Shown: positions 43,487-52,873, counted from the first letter of the stretch. The stretch is 64,000 nt of DNA from Clostridia bacterium (GCA_017537345.1 JAFYKY010000021.1:27483-91482); one strand, 5' to 3'. Notes: generated by a model from the sequence alone, not told the origin. Translations and numbers: made by a program.

Positions 43487-45145
43487 ATGAAAAACAAAAC
43501 TTGGTGGCACGATAAGGTTGCGTATCAGATATATCCCCGTTCGTTTATGGATTCCAACGGTGACGGTATCGGTGATATAAACGGTATTATCAGCAAGCTC
43601 GATTATTTAAAGGATCTGGGAGTTGAGATCGTTTGGCTTTCTCCCGTTTACCGCTCTCCTATGGATGACGGCGGTTACGATATTTCCGATTACTACGATA
43701 TAGATCCTATCTTCGGCAAAAAAGAGGATATGGATAAGCTTTTGGAGGAAGCAAACAAGCGGGGCATAAAGATCCTTATGGACCTTGTTATAAACCATTG
43801 CTCCGATGAGCACGAATGGTTCCAAAAAGCTCTTGCGGACCCCAACTGCGAGGAAGCGGATTATTTTTGGTTCCGTGAAAGCGAAAACGGCCCTCCCAAC
43901 AACTGGCGCTCTATGTTCGGCGGTTCTGTTTGGGAAAACGTCGGCGGTAACAGATACTATATGCATCTGTTCTCCAAAAAACAGCCCGACCTCAATTGGG
44001 AAAACCCCGTTTTAAGACAAAAGCTGTACGATATGGTCAATTATTGGCTGGATAAAGGCTTGGGCGGCTTCCGTATAGACGCTATCACCCACATAAAGAA
44101 GGATCCCACCCTTAAATCATATCCTGTGGATGCGGACGGAATGGCGGGTTGCTTTGCCCCCACAAGAAACTTCCCCGGTATTGGCGAGTATCTTACAGAC
44201 CTGCGTAAAAACACCTTTGATAAATACGAATGCGTTACCGTTGCGGAAGCGGCGGGCGTGCCTTTCGGAGATCTCGGCGCATACATAAATGCGGAGGACG
44301 GATATTTTGATACTATGTTCGATTTCTCTTATTCCGAGCCTTACGCATACGGAAACGGCTGGCACGATTGCTACCGTCCCGGTGAATGGGATTTTGCCGC
44401 TTGGAGAGATACTCTGTATATGAGCCAGACCGAAACCGAAAAGATCGGATTCGGCGCAGTGTTTATAGAAAACCACGATTATCCCCGTTCCATAGATAAA
44501 TTTATTCCCGATGCGTCCAGAAGCGTAAGAAGCCAGAAAATGCTTGGCAATATGTATTTCTTTATGCGCGGTATTCCCTTTATTTATCAGGGGCAGGAAT
44601 TGGGTATGACAAACACCCGTATGGAAAAGATAGAGGATTATGACGATATCTCTACTAAAAACCATTACCGTGTTGCTTTGAGAGACGGTCTCACTCCCGA
44701 AGAAGCACTTCACGGTGTCAGCCGTTATTCCCGTGATAACGCCCGCGTTCCTTTCCCTTGGACAACGGGTGAAAACGGCGGATTTACCACCGGCACACCT
44801 TGGCTTAAATGCCATCCCGATTACAAGGAATTCGCAGCAGAAGAGCTGATGAAGGACGAAAACAGTATGTACCACTGGTACAAGAATATGATACGCATCC
44901 GCTCCGAATACAAGGATATCCTTGTGGAAGGCTCCTTTGCGCCTATAGATTTCGGTGTTGAAAAGAGCGTGTGCTATTCCCGTACTTCCGAAAAAGGAAA
45001 GATAGTAAGCATAAACTCCTTCACTCCCGAACTCACCGAATATGCCTGCGGAGAGGGCAAGGTTATTAACGGAGACGGCATAAAGAGCTACGAAAACGGC
45101 GTGCTTACTCTTGAACCCTTCGGCTGTGCTTTGATACTTTTATAA
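43487..45145 (+). CDS. GH13 alpha-glucosidase (oligo-1,6-glucosidase type)
   Basis: 552 residues; the ATG at 43487 gives the family N-terminus KTWWHDKVAYQIYPRSF, while an ATG at 43478 is too close to AAGGAG. TIM-barrel motifs of GH13: DLVINHCSDEH (region I), GFRIDAITHI (nucleophile Asp), TVAEAAGV (acid/base Glu), FIENHDYPRS (third acid). No signal peptide, so it hydrolyses imported isomalto- or malto-oligosaccharides in the cytoplasm. Followed 12 nt later by an oxidoreductase gene. No transporter or repressor is adjacent. Confidence 0.94.
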   Translation: MKNKTWWHDKVAYQIYPRSFMDSNGDGIGDINGIISKLDYLKDLGVEIVWLSPVYRSPMDDGGYDISDYYDIDPIFGKKEDMDKLLEEANKRGIKILMDLVINHCSDEHEWFQKALADPNCEEADYFWFRESENGPPNNWRSMFGGSVWENVGGNRYYMHLFSKKQPDLNWENPVLRQKLYDMVNYWLDKGLGGFRIDAITHIKKDPTLKSYPVDADGMAGCFAPTRNFPGIGEYLTDLRKNTFDKYECVTVAEAAGVPFGDLGAYINAEDGYFDTMFDFSYSEPYAYGNGWHDCYRPGEWDFAAWRDTLYMSQTETEKIGFGAVFIENHDYPRSIDKFIPDASRSVRSQKMLGNMYFFMRGIPFIYQGQELGMTNTRMEKIEDYDDISTKNHYRVALRDGLTPEEALHGVSRYSRDNARVPFPWTTGENGGFTTGTPWLKCHPDYKEFAAEELMKDENSMYHWYKNMIRIRSEYKDILVEGSFAPIDFGVEKSVCYSRTSEKGKIVSINSFTPELTEYACGEGKVINGDGIKSYENGVLTLEPFGCALILL

Positions 45146-45157
45146 AAGGTGAAAAAT

Positions 45158-46195
45158 ATGATAAAAATAGGATTAAGCGGAATCGGAAGAATGGGCTCTT
45201 ACCATCTTGCCGTTTATGAAAGATTAATGAAAGAGGGGTTTCCCGTCAAGGTTGTGGCGGTGTGCGATGTGGATACATCCCGTCTTGACGGAAGCAAATC
45301 CACCCTTTCCAATCTTGCAGGCGAAAAAGGTAATGTTTCCGCATACAAGCAGTATACCGATCTTGACGAAATGCTTGCAAACGAAGAGCTGGATGCGGTT
45401 GACATTATTATGCCCACCTATCTTCACAGCGCTTCGGCTGTAAAGGTGCTCAACAGCGGCAGACATTGTATGTGCGAAAAGCCTATGGCGCTTAACGAAG
45501 AGCAGTGCCAAGCAATGATAGACGCCGCAGAAAAAAACGGCAAAACCCTTATGATCGGTCATTGCCTCCGTTTCTGGAAGGAATACGCCTATCTTAAGGA
45601 TATTACCGAAAAAGGCGTTTACGGCGCCTGCCTCAAGGCATCTTTCTGGCGGGGCGGGTATCAGGACCACGTTAATTCTCCCTCCTGGCAGGATTGGATA
45701 ATCACCCGTGAAAAAGGCGGCGGCGGTCTGTTCGACCAGCATATCCACGATGCAGACTGTATCCGTTGGCTGTTCGGCGACCCCGAATCCGTTTCCGTTT
45801 TCGGCAAGACCGTACATCCCAAAAGCGCTCACGATATAGTAAATGCAAACTATGTGTATGACGATAAGCCTGTTTTTGCCCATGATGATATTACGTATAT
45901 GGGATATCCCTTCGGATATGGTTTTAACGTAAGCTTCGAGCACGGCACCGTGGAATATAAGGACAACGTTCTTACCGTTTATCCCGAGGCTGGTGAAAAG
46001 TTCACACCCGACCTTTCGTCCTACGGTGAAACTACGGATGCATATTACAACGAGCTTAAATACTTCCTCACCTGTGTTCTGGAAGGTAAAACGCCCGAAA
46101 AATGTATGCCTTACGAAAGTATGCAGGCAGTAAAGCTGGTTACCGCAGAAACTGTTTCCGCAGATAACGGCGGCAAAATGATACAATATAAATAA
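45158..46195 (+). CDS. Gfo/Idh/MocA family oxidoreductase
   Basis: 345 residues from the ATG at 45158 with AAAGGTG upstream; a GTG at 45149 would overlap that site. N-terminal Rossmann domain GLSGIGRMGSYH, the EKP motif (CEKPMALNE), and the C-terminal alpha/beta domain with WITREKGGGGLFDQHIHDADCIRWLFG, which includes the catalytic DxxxHxxD-like DQHIHD. NAD(P)-dependent oxidation or reduction of a sugar or inositol is expected. Co-transcribed with the glucosidase; substrate not readable. Confidence 0.92.
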   Translation: MIKIGLSGIGRMGSYHLAVYERLMKEGFPVKVVAVCDVDTSRLDGSKSTLSNLAGEKGNVSAYKQYTDLDEMLANEELDAVDIIMPTYLHSASAVKVLNSGRHCMCEKPMALNEEQCQAMIDAAEKNGKTLMIGHCLRFWKEYAYLKDITEKGVYGACLKASFWRGGYQDHVNSPSWQDWIITREKGGGGLFDQHIHDADCIRWLFGDPESVSVFGKTVHPKSAHDIVNANYVYDDKPVFAHDDITYMGYPFGYGFNVSFEHGTVEYKDNVLTVYPEAGEKFTPDLSSYGETTDAYYNELKYFLTCVLEGKTPEKCMPYESMQAVKLVTAETVSADNGGKMIQYK

Positions 46196-46212
46196 AATCA
46201 CCCAGACAATGA

Positions 46213-46238
46213 AAAACGCCCGAGTAATCGGGCGTTTT
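46213..46238. terminator. Bidirectional terminator
   Basis: Perfect 10-bp arms AAAACGCCCG / CGGGCGTTTT, 6-nt loop, between convergent genes. Confidence 0.85.
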
Positions 46239-46259
46239 GATTATGGGACTTGTGGGTGT

Positions 46260-47882
46260 TTACCATTTTCCTTCCAAAAGCTCTGCTTTTTCGGGGAGCA
46301 TACTTTCATCGGCGTCTGTCACCGTAACCTCAAGCTTGTGATCGTACCAAAAGCCGTCTTTTTTCGTGGCTTTGCAGTTGATGGAAAGGGAAGTCATCAA
46401 ACCCGTTTCGGCATCATAGGTAAGAAATGCGGTATAATCGTACACGTTATCTTTATGCATCCACTTGCTATTGATATTTAGCGCCATTCCGAAAAGCAAA
46501 CTGTGTATCGATTCGTTGTTGACACAGGTGAAATTTACAGTTACGGTACCGTCATTATTGGCTGTGTAGGTTATGCTGTCAAACCTGCCGGCAATTATTG
46601 CAAAGTTTTTAATATCGGTTTTAAGCTCACCGCCGTTGTTGCTCAAATAATCGGTAAAGAAGTCATCGTCATAATATACGTTTGAATGGAGATCCGAATA
46701 AAGTCGGTTTTTGGCATCTGATTTGTTATCCTCTCCCGTTATTACCGCTCCGTATTCATAATCGGGATTGTTATAATTAAACCCTTCCCATATCCGGCGG
46801 TAATCGTAGCTTTCTTCGGTGCTATATGCATAGGAATCATATTTATATAATTCACCGGGAAGTCTGTAATAATTTTTCTCTGACGCCTTAACAAAGTCAT
46901 CATTCGTTCCCACGGCAACTGTCTTTTCGATTATATAATAATTGCCGCCGGTGCTGTCTGTTCCTTTGTAATCGGCGTATATCGCCTTGTTAAGCGAATT
47001 TTTGCTCAATTTATATACGCTTCCGTAAAAATCATACAGCTTGTCGGCAAAGGCTTTATATGCATCAAGGTTTTCAAACTCGTACGTCTTGTCGGGGTTG
47101 TCGGCGTTCAGCTTTTTCGCGGAATTTGTTTTTAACTCAGTAGTGTAGTTTTCGCTGAAATACTTTACCTTGCTTTTTTCGCCGTACGTGTCAGTGTACT
47201 GATATTTTGCGCTGATACTTATTCTGGTATCCGATATCAAAAACGTAGTTGTTACTTTTCCTTCGTATTTGTCAAAATGCAGATAACTGTTTTCTGCAGT
47301 GTAGCTTATCGTGCCGTTTGTTTCTGTACGCACAATTTCGGATTCCGATTCCTCTATATGATTCAGAAAAGTACTCCATTTGTTGTCCAGCGTATTTGTG
47401 GTAGGTTCAATCCATTCCGTAAACGTGTCGAAATCCGCAGCTTTTATTGCCACGTACGTGCATGTTTCGTACGGTACGAGAACATTAATACAGTTATCGT
47501 AATAATTATACTCCACAACATCGCTTTTAACGTACATTGAGTTATCTGCGCGATAGTATTCTACGGTATGGTTTTCATACTCGGTAACGTAGCCTTCCTT
47601 TTTCTTTTCCAAAAAACACGAAATATCCTCTGCAAAAAGCGTTTTGATTTCTTCCTGTGTAAGAACGGGCTTGCTTTCTTCGGGTAAGCTTGCCTCGGGC
47701 TTGCTTGCCTCGGGCTTGCTTTCCTCGGGCGGCGTGCTTTCGTTTGCGCTCTCTTCTTGGGGTGTGGATTCGGAGCGGGAAACGTCAACGCTCGTGTCGG
47801 CGGGATCGTCGGCTACGCATGAAACCGTAAACAAAATAATGGCAAATACGATGGCGGTAAGTACAAAAATTCTGGTTTTCAT
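46260..47882 (-). CDS. Large secreted lipoprotein of unknown function
   Basis: 540 residues. Type II signal peptide with lipobox TVSC (Cys at about 22). A Ser/Glu/Pro/Lys-rich linker (about 30-75) contains tandem units EESKPEASKPEASLPEESKP, then a long domain rich in Tyr, Asn and Thr with many predicted strands. No known domain is recognised. It resembles cell-surface lipoproteins of gut Clostridia. The last residues overlap a separate convergent terminator region. Own promoter upstream. Confidence 0.82.
   Translation of the reverse strand: MKTRIFVLTAIVFAIILFTVSCVADDPADTSVDVSRSESTPQEESANESTPPEESKPEASKPEASLPEESKPVLTQEEIKTLFAEDISCFLEKKKEGYVTEYENHTVEYYRADNSMYVKSDVVEYNYYDNCINVLVPYETCTYVAIKAADFDTFTEWIEPTTNTLDNKWSTFLNHIEESESEIVRTETNGTISYTAENSYLHFDKYEGKVTTTFLISDTRISISAKYQYTDTYGEKSKVKYFSENYTTELKTNSAKKLNADNPDKTYEFENLDAYKAFADKLYDFYGSVYKLSKNSLNKAIYADYKGTDSTGGNYYIIEKTVAVGTNDDFVKASEKNYYRLPGELYKYDSYAYSTEESYDYRRIWEGFNYNNPDYEYGAVITGEDNKSDAKNRLYSDLHSNVYYDDDFFTDYLSNNGGELKTDIKNFAIIAGRFDSITYTANNDGTVTVNFTCVNNESIHSLLFGMALNINSKWMHKDNVYDYTAFLTYDAETGLMTSLSINCKATKKDGFWYDHKLEVTVTDADESMLPEKAELLEGKW
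47686..47735 (-). repeat. Short tandem repeat in lipoprotein linker
   Basis: About 15-nt units (CTCGGGCTTGCTTGC on the plus strand) repeated about three times. They encode repeated SKPEA in the lipoprotein linker. Confidence 0.7.
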
Positions 47883-47939
47883 TTGTTTCTCCTCCTTAAA
47901 GATATATTATGTGTTAGGCTGTATGCTTTATACACTTAT

Positions 47940-47967
47940 ATTATACATAATATGGCAAAAATGTCTA
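47940..47967 (-). promoter_or_regulatory. Promoter for the 540-residue lipoprotein
   Basis: Minus strand TAGACA (47962-47967), 16-bp spacer, TATAAT (47940-47945), about 57 nt before the ATG. The rest of the 47883-48092 gap holds only this and the amidase terminator. Confidence 0.6.
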
Positions 47968-48054
47968 TAAATAATTTGTGAATAATATTAATTTTGTGTA
48001 AATGGACAATAAACGGCGCGTTAATTGTTAAAAATACACGAAAAACAAACACCC

Positions 48055-48086
48055 CAACAAAAAACAGCATCCTTTTGCGGATGCTG
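48055..48086 (-). terminator. Terminator after the amidase gene
   Basis: Stem CAGCATCC / GGATGCTG with a 6-nt loop; minus-strand T-run follows. Confidence 0.82.
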
Positions 48087-48092
48087 TGAAAA

Positions 48093-49772
48093 CTATTTTG
48101 TTTTTCTTAAAATGCGCAGATAATCGTTCACGGTCACCTTGCCGTCGCCGTTGGCATCGGGATACCCGCGGGATACGTCTTCGCCGAGTATGACTCTGCG
48201 TATATGCTCCGCGTCCCGCTTGTCTATAATTCCGTTATAATCCGCATCGCCGTTTACAAATGCGGTTGCGGCTTCCACTGACGTAGTTACCATATACGCA
48301 GTTCCGTCGGTATCGATAACGTAATCGGGCAGGGTGGCGGAGGGGGAATAATTATGCTTTTCAAGCCGCGTTCCTTCGGATGTCATGGCGCTGTAATACT
48401 TGTTTACAAGTTCCATAAAATATTTCCAGCCCGTTCCGTCGTGAACCAGTTGCTTATTTGTGTTCAATCGCATATAATAAGGGCACTGCTTTGCCTGGAA
48501 ATAATATACGTCTGTGTGCTGAAGTATCTTATCGGGCGTAAGCTCGTATTTTACAAGCAGTTCAGCAGTAAGCACCGCCGCGTTTTCCATAGCGGGGGTA
48601 AAGGTTTCTTCATACCATTTTTCGTATGCTGCGCCCTTTGTAATGGGATCGTTGTTTCCGCCCGGACCTACGGGCGCGCCTTGAACGCATATTTCAATGC
48701 CGATAGTATAAAAATTATAATTGGTTGCGGCGTGCCAGCCTGCGACCGCATCGGGCAAGCCGTGGTATATCACGCTTCCGTCCACGGTGTAATGCCACGA
48801 GGAAGAAGAACCGTCCGTTTTGTTTATCAGATAATCGTGAACGAACGCCGCGTCGGAATAAGGCTCGCACATACCCGTGTTGTGTATTACGATATAGCGG
48901 ATATCGTTAAGGTAATGGGAATAATAAGGTCTGCCCACAGACATAAAATCGTTTATAACCTTTACTTTTTGACCAAATCCTTCGCCAATGTAAAAGGTTT
49001 TATCCGGTTCGTCAAAATCCGCGCTTGTAGGACGGGCATACCCCGGTACTTTTTCCATAGTATCTTTCAGAACGCCGGTCTGAATAGCGTATCCGGAAGC
49101 AAGATCGTATATTCTTCCTTCGCTGTCTCCGCCGAGTGAGGTGATACGCTCTATATCTCCGTAAGCGGAAACGCAGATCTCATCCGTTAAGGTGGTGTAC
49201 TGCGCATCCTGAGTAAAGATCACCCGAATATATCTTGCGGAAAACGTTTCCTCAAGCTGAATTCGGTTTATAAGTATTTCGGTGCGCTTGTTTTCTACGT
49301 TTTGTACTTCAAGATCGCCGACATTAAAGAAATTCTCTCCATCAACGGAAGCTTTTACGGATATAAAAGGAGTAAGTCCCGCAATACGGCGCTCCGTCAT
49401 GGTGCGTATGAACACCTGACCGATCTCTCTTGCAACGTAGCCTATATCAACGGTTACGGTTACGGAATACGTGCCTTCGCCGCTTTCGGACTTATATCCC
49501 ACCCAGCCGTCGCTTCCCAGCCAATCGGTATTGTTGTAATCAATAACGGGAGCGTATATACCGTCTGTCAGCTCGTTGCCGTCATCGGTATAATTTTCAA
49601 GTGGGACAGCATCATCAAATTCCACGGTATAGGTCTTGTTTTGGGTAACGGTGGCTTGTCTTGTAGCGGCGCGTTCTTCCGTATCGTATACGGGAACAGC
49701 GGCTTCTACTGCCATTACAGCGGGGCACAGCGCAATGATCGCGGCTGTTAAAAAGAAAGCAAGTTTTTTCAA
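48093..49772 (-). CDS. Secreted N-acetylmuramoyl-L-alanine amidase with dockerin
   Basis: 559 residues. Sec signal peptide (1-24; ends AVEAA). A beta-sandwich region (about 50-215) contains a discoidin-like part (VTVDIGYVAREIGQVFIRT ... YIRVIFTQDAQYTT). Amidase_2 domain (about 280-450): VIHNTGM, HYTVDG, GWHAATN, IGIEICV, and LQHTDVYYFQAKQCPYYM, where the His and Cys are likely zinc ligands. C-terminal dockerin type I (about 505-559) with two calcium loops, DADYNGIIDKRDAEHI and DANGDGKVTVNDYLRI. The dockerin implies docking to a cohesin protein on the surface. Starts 4 nt after the gene upstream, so part of a three-gene operon. Confidence 0.92.
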   Translation of the reverse strand: MKKLAFFLTAAIIALCPAVMAVEAAVPVYDTEERAATRQATVTQNKTYTVEFDDAVPLENYTDDGNELTDGIYAPVIDYNNTDWLGSDGWVGYKSESGEGTYSVTVTVDIGYVAREIGQVFIRTMTERRIAGLTPFISVKASVDGENFFNVGDLEVQNVENKRTEILINRIQLEETFSARYIRVIFTQDAQYTTLTDEICVSAYGDIERITSLGGDSEGRIYDLASGYAIQTGVLKDTMEKVPGYARPTSADFDEPDKTFYIGEGFGQKVKVINDFMSVGRPYYSHYLNDIRYIVIHNTGMCEPYSDAAFVHDYLINKTDGSSSSWHYTVDGSVIYHGLPDAVAGWHAATNYNFYTIGIEICVQGAPVGPGGNNDPITKGAAYEKWYEETFTPAMENAAVLTAELLVKYELTPDKILQHTDVYYFQAKQCPYYMRLNTNKQLVHDGTGWKYFMELVNKYYSAMTSEGTRLEKHNYSPSATLPDYVIDTDGTAYMVTTSVEAATAFVNGDADYNGIIDKRDAEHIRRVILGEDVSRGYPDANGDGKVTVNDYLRILRKTK

Positions 49773-49776
49773 AATA

Positions 49777-50475
49777 TCAACCCTTTTTGGTTTCTGCGGT
49801 TCTCTTTATCTTTTCTGCGGCTTCGTCCGTCATCGCATCGGGATGTACGGTAAAGGATATCTTTGCGTTATCGGTATTTATCTCCATTACGAAGCATTCA
49901 ACGTAGCGGTTTTTCTTGTTTATCTCTTTGGTGTAGCTTTTGTCAATAAGCTCCACGCTCTTTATTTCGGAAAGAGGCGTGTGGAAGCGGGTAATATTGG
50001 TTTCCCCGTTTATAAGGTTAAGGTTTCCCGCAACAACGTACAGCGTATCGGGGGTATAAGTAACCGCGCCGCCGCCGTATTGCTCACATCTGGGGGTGCT
50101 GTCGCCGCCGAAAATAAGCTTTACCGCGTCTTTATCACAAAGCTCGTATCCTCCGGAGGTGTAATCAAACACACGGCTGAACCTTTGGTGCTTTTCCGTT
50201 TCCTTTACAAAGTCTGCAAGGTTTTCTTCCAATTCCTTGTGAAAGGTCACAGCGTATTCATCTACTGCGCCGTCGCGAATACGCACGGCAAAATGACAAA
50301 TAATACATACGACTCCCGCAACCATTATCAGCCAGGATGCCTGATAAAGCTGCCATTCGCGTATAACAAAATCGTTAAGAAAATACAGCAAAATACCTGC
50401 GCCTATAATACCCGCGCCCGTAAAAAGCAGTTTTTTGGTCTGGGTGAAATATTTTTTGAAGCTTTTTTTATCCAT
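49777..50475 (-). CDS. Membrane-anchored protein of unknown function
   Basis: 232 residues from the ATG at 50475. A basic N-terminus (DKKSFKKYFTQTKK) and two membrane helices (GAGIIGAGILLYFLNDFV and SWLIMVAGVVCIICHFAV) form a hairpin, leaving the remaining 160 residues on one side; basic charge before helix 1 suggests they are cytoplasmic. The soluble part is beta-rich (YVVAGNLNLINGETNITRF, ECFVMEINTDNAKISFTV), like PH-type/YcxB-like domains. Between an SGNH lipoprotein and the amidase in one operon. Confidence 0.75.
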   Translation of the reverse strand: MDKKSFKKYFTQTKKLLFTGAGIIGAGILLYFLNDFVIREWQLYQASWLIMVAGVVCIICHFAVRIRDGAVDEYAVTFHKELEENLADFVKETEKHQRFSRVFDYTSGGYELCDKDAVKLIFGGDSTPRCEQYGGGAVTYTPDTLYVVAGNLNLINGETNITRFHTPLSEIKSVELIDKSYTKEINKKNRYVECFVMEINTDNAKISFTVHPDAMTDEAAEKIKRTAETKKG

Positions 50476-50476
50476 C

Positions 50477-51637
50477 TTATTTTTCAACCTTCTTTATGGT
50501 GTCTTCAAGTCTTTCGTATATTGCCTTTGCGTAGGTTTTATAGGTAGTGTCCATGGGGTGCAGCCCATCGGGGAACAGCGCTTCTTTATCCTTGCCCCAG
50601 GTATACAGATCTATCTGGGGAAGCGAATATTCTTCTGCGATCTGCTTTATAAGGGGAAGAGAATATGCGTTTATATTTTTGTTCCAGCCGTCGGCGTTCC
50701 ATTTGTCCGTACTTGTCTTGAAAAGCGGTGTGGGCGTGCAAATGAATATCTGCACGTTTTCGTTAATATCGTAAAAAGAATCCAAAAGCTCTCTTGCGGA
50801 ATCAAGGAACGTATCCTTTCTCGTGGGGTCGGACCAATCCTTCCAATCCTGACTTGGGTTGGAATCGTTGGTGCCCAGTGCAAATATAACCACGTCGGGC
50901 ACAAAATTCAAAGCATCTCTGTACTGCTTGCTTTTTGCGTATGCGTAGGGATCGTTATTGCAAATGGCATAACCGCTCAATCCTGCGTTAAGCACGCAAT
51001 AATCCCAACCCAGCATCTGCTGAATATATGCGGGGTAGGTCATATCGTTTCTGGAAGAGTTAATACCTTGGGTAATACTGTCGCCCACGCAGGCAACCTT
51101 TATAACCGGCTCGTTACCGCTGGACATAAAATCCGTAAGATCTCCGTCTTTATCGGTCTTGCAGACCTTTATAAGCTTTTCCAGAGCAAAGTGCCAGCCG
51201 TTTGCATAGCTTCCCGCCAGCATGACCTTTGTTCCCTTTACTACCAGGGAATACTGGCCCGCTTCAAAGGAATCTCTGTCAAAAGCGTTTCTCAGACTTC
51301 TGCCCGCAGTAAAGCCCACAAGTATTTCGTACTCGGTCTGGGCGGTGGTGTCCGCCACTGCTTTAAGGGTATAACCGCAGTATTCTTCCAAAAATGCGTT
51401 TATTTCGTCAACTATAAGACGGTAGTGGTTGTAATTATCGTAGGTGGCGGAATTGCAGTAAACTATAGTGAATTCCTTAAGGCTCACACCGTTTACGGTT
51501 ATATCTCTGGGGCCGTAGCCCTCTTCTTTGGAAACTTCGGCGCTTACGTCGCTTTTGGAAATTTCGGGCGCGGTTTCGCATGCGAATAAGGAAACAGCCA
51601 TACATAAGCACAGTAAAGATATAATGATTTTTTTCAT
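50477..51637 (-). CDS. SGNH/GDSL hydrolase lipoprotein
   Basis: 386 residues from the ATG at 51637; upstream in-frame codons overlap the promoter. Lipobox LFAC (Cys at about 19). N-terminal alpha/beta domain (about 35-185), then SGNH hydrolase blocks: I ACVGDSITQGI, II NAGLSGYAI, III ALGTNDS, V DGLHPMDTTY. Likely an esterase acting on surface glycans or peptidoglycan O-acetyl groups; the operon partner amidase favours a cell-wall substrate. The N-terminal domain resembles parts found in glycan-binding proteins but is not identified. Confidence 0.88.
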   Translation of the reverse strand: MKKIIISLLCLCMAVSLFACETAPEISKSDVSAEVSKEEGYGPRDITVNGVSLKEFTIVYCNSATYDNYNHYRLIVDEINAFLEEYCGYTLKAVADTTAQTEYEILVGFTAGRSLRNAFDRDSFEAGQYSLVVKGTKVMLAGSYANGWHFALEKLIKVCKTDKDGDLTDFMSSGNEPVIKVACVGDSITQGINSSRNDMTYPAYIQQMLGWDYCVLNAGLSGYAICNNDPYAYAKSKQYRDALNFVPDVVIFALGTNDSNPSQDWKDWSDPTRKDTFLDSARELLDSFYDINENVQIFICTPTPLFKTSTDKWNADGWNKNINAYSLPLIKQIAEEYSLPQIDLYTWGKDKEALFPDGLHPMDTTYKTYAKAIYERLEDTIKKVEK

Positions 51638-51667
51638 TTTGTTCACTCCGTGTTCATTATTATAACC

Positions 51668-51696
51668 ATTATAAATGTTTTTTGCTCGCATGTCAA
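51668..51696 (-). promoter_or_regulatory. Consensus promoter of the SGNH-amidase operon
   Basis: Minus strand TTGACA (51691-51696), 17-bp spacer, TATAAT (51668-51673): full match at both boxes, 30 nt from the ATG. Confidence 0.85.
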
Positions 51697-51835
51697 TTAT
51701 TTTTATATATTTGTTATAGCTGAATACCTCATATTTCTCTCGTATAATATATGTTTATATAAACAGTGTTTTATCAAGTGAATTGTCAATAATACATACA
51801 TCTTTTAGAATATATGCGTTGAGAGGTGTATATCA

Positions 51836-52039
51836 ATGGTTAAAATTATTCTTGATAAAGCATTAAAAGAACGCGGTATGAGCAGATACCGTTTAGCGCA
51901 GCTTACGGGAACGCAGTTTCAGGTCGTAGATAAGTATTATAAAAACAAAGTGGTACGTTACGACAGCTATCTGCTTGATAAATTCTGTCAGGCGCTTGAC
52001 TGCGAAATAGGAGATATTATCGAAGTAACCAAAGATTAA
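51836..52039 (+). CDS. Small HTH (Cro/C1-type) regulator
   Basis: 67 residues, a bare Xre-type HTH domain: LDKALKERGMSRYRLAQLTGTQFQVVDKYYKNKV and YLLDKFCQALDCEIGDIIEVTKD. This single-domain form is common in Clostridia, where it often acts as an autoregulator. ATG with GAGAGGTG 7 nt upstream. A TATAAT at 51743-51748 could be its -10, with a poor -35. Confidence 0.88.
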   Translation: MVKIILDKALKERGMSRYRLAQLTGTQFQVVDKYYKNKVVRYDSYLLDKFCQALDCEIGDIIEVTKD

Positions 52040-52045
52040 AAACAA

Positions 52046-52069
52046 GGCGCACCGTTTTTGCGGTGCGCC
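52046..52069 (-). terminator. Terminator after rph
   Basis: Perfect 9-bp arms GGCGCACCG / CGGTGCGCC with a 6-nt loop. The T-rich tail is on the minus strand. It may also stop the HTH gene. Confidence 0.75.
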
Positions 52070-52076
52070 GAAATAT

Positions 52077-52787
52077 TTACTTTATTGCTTCGTTTTGAAT
52101 TCTCATAATTTCTTTCAGACCCTTTGCGCCCAGAGCGAGCAATTTGTTCAGCTCGTCGGCAGTAAAGGCTCTGCCTTCTCCCGTGCCCTGAATTTCAATA
52201 AACGCGCCGGTATCGTCCATTACAAGATTCATATCCACTTCCGCGCTTGAATCCTCTCTGTAGCAAAGATCCAGAAGGGGAGTATCGCCGTTTATACCTA
52301 CGGAAACTGCCGCAACCTGATGAACGATAGGATCTTTGGATATAATTCCCTGCTTCAACCATTTTTTAACACCCAGAGCAAGAGCAACGTACGCGCCGGT
52401 TATGGATGCGGTGCGGGTGCCACCGTCCGCCTGAATAACGTCGCAGTCTATCCATATAGTCTTTTCGCCCAGCGCCTCAAAATCAACGGCTTGGCGCAGT
52501 GCTCTGCCTATAAGACGCTTTATTTCGGTACTGCGCCCGTCGGGCTTCAGGGTCTCCCGCTTTTTTCGTCCGCCGGTGGAGGAGGGGAGCATAGCGTATT
52601 CCGCCGTAAGCCAGCCCTTGCCCGTGTCCTTTAAAAAGGGCATTGTGCCTTCTTCCAGAAGGGCTGTGCATATAACTCTGGTCTTTCCCCAGTTTATCAG
52701 CACGCTTCCGCCGTTTGTTTCCGTAAAATTTACGGTAATATCAATATTACGCAGGCAGTCTTCGGTTCTTCCGTCAATACGGTTCAT
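52077..52787 (-). CDS. rph: Ribonuclease PH
   Basis: 236 residues, full length. Phosphorolytic 3'-5' exoribonuclease that trims tRNA 3' ends. MNRIDGRTEDCLRNI, AEYAMLPSSTGGRKKRE, STEIKRLIGRALRQAVD, DCDVIQADGGTRTASITGAYVAL and VDMNLVMDDTGAFIEIQGTGEG are all typical. No rdgB gene follows, unlike in many Firmicutes. Own promoter. Confidence 0.97.
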   Translation of the reverse strand: MNRIDGRTEDCLRNIDITVNFTETNGGSVLINWGKTRVICTALLEEGTMPFLKDTGKGWLTAEYAMLPSSTGGRKKRETLKPDGRSTEIKRLIGRALRQAVDFEALGEKTIWIDCDVIQADGGTRTASITGAYVALALGVKKWLKQGIISKDPIVHQVAAVSVGINGDTPLLDLCYREDSSAEVDMNLVMDDTGAFIEIQGTGEGRAFTADELNKLLALGAKGLKEIMRIQNEAIK

Positions 52788-52819
52788 AGCTGTATCTCCT
52801 CTTTAAATATATTGAATAT

Positions 52820-52848
52820 ATTATATACAACACCGTTAAAAAAGTCAA
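52820..52848 (-). promoter_or_regulatory. Promoter for rph
   Basis: Minus strand TTGACT (52843-52848), 17-bp spacer, TATAAT (52820-52825), 33 nt before the ATG. Any promoter for the divergent HTH gene would overlap it. Confidence 0.75.
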
Positions 52849-52873
52849 TCAAAATACATATACGGAGTAAAAT

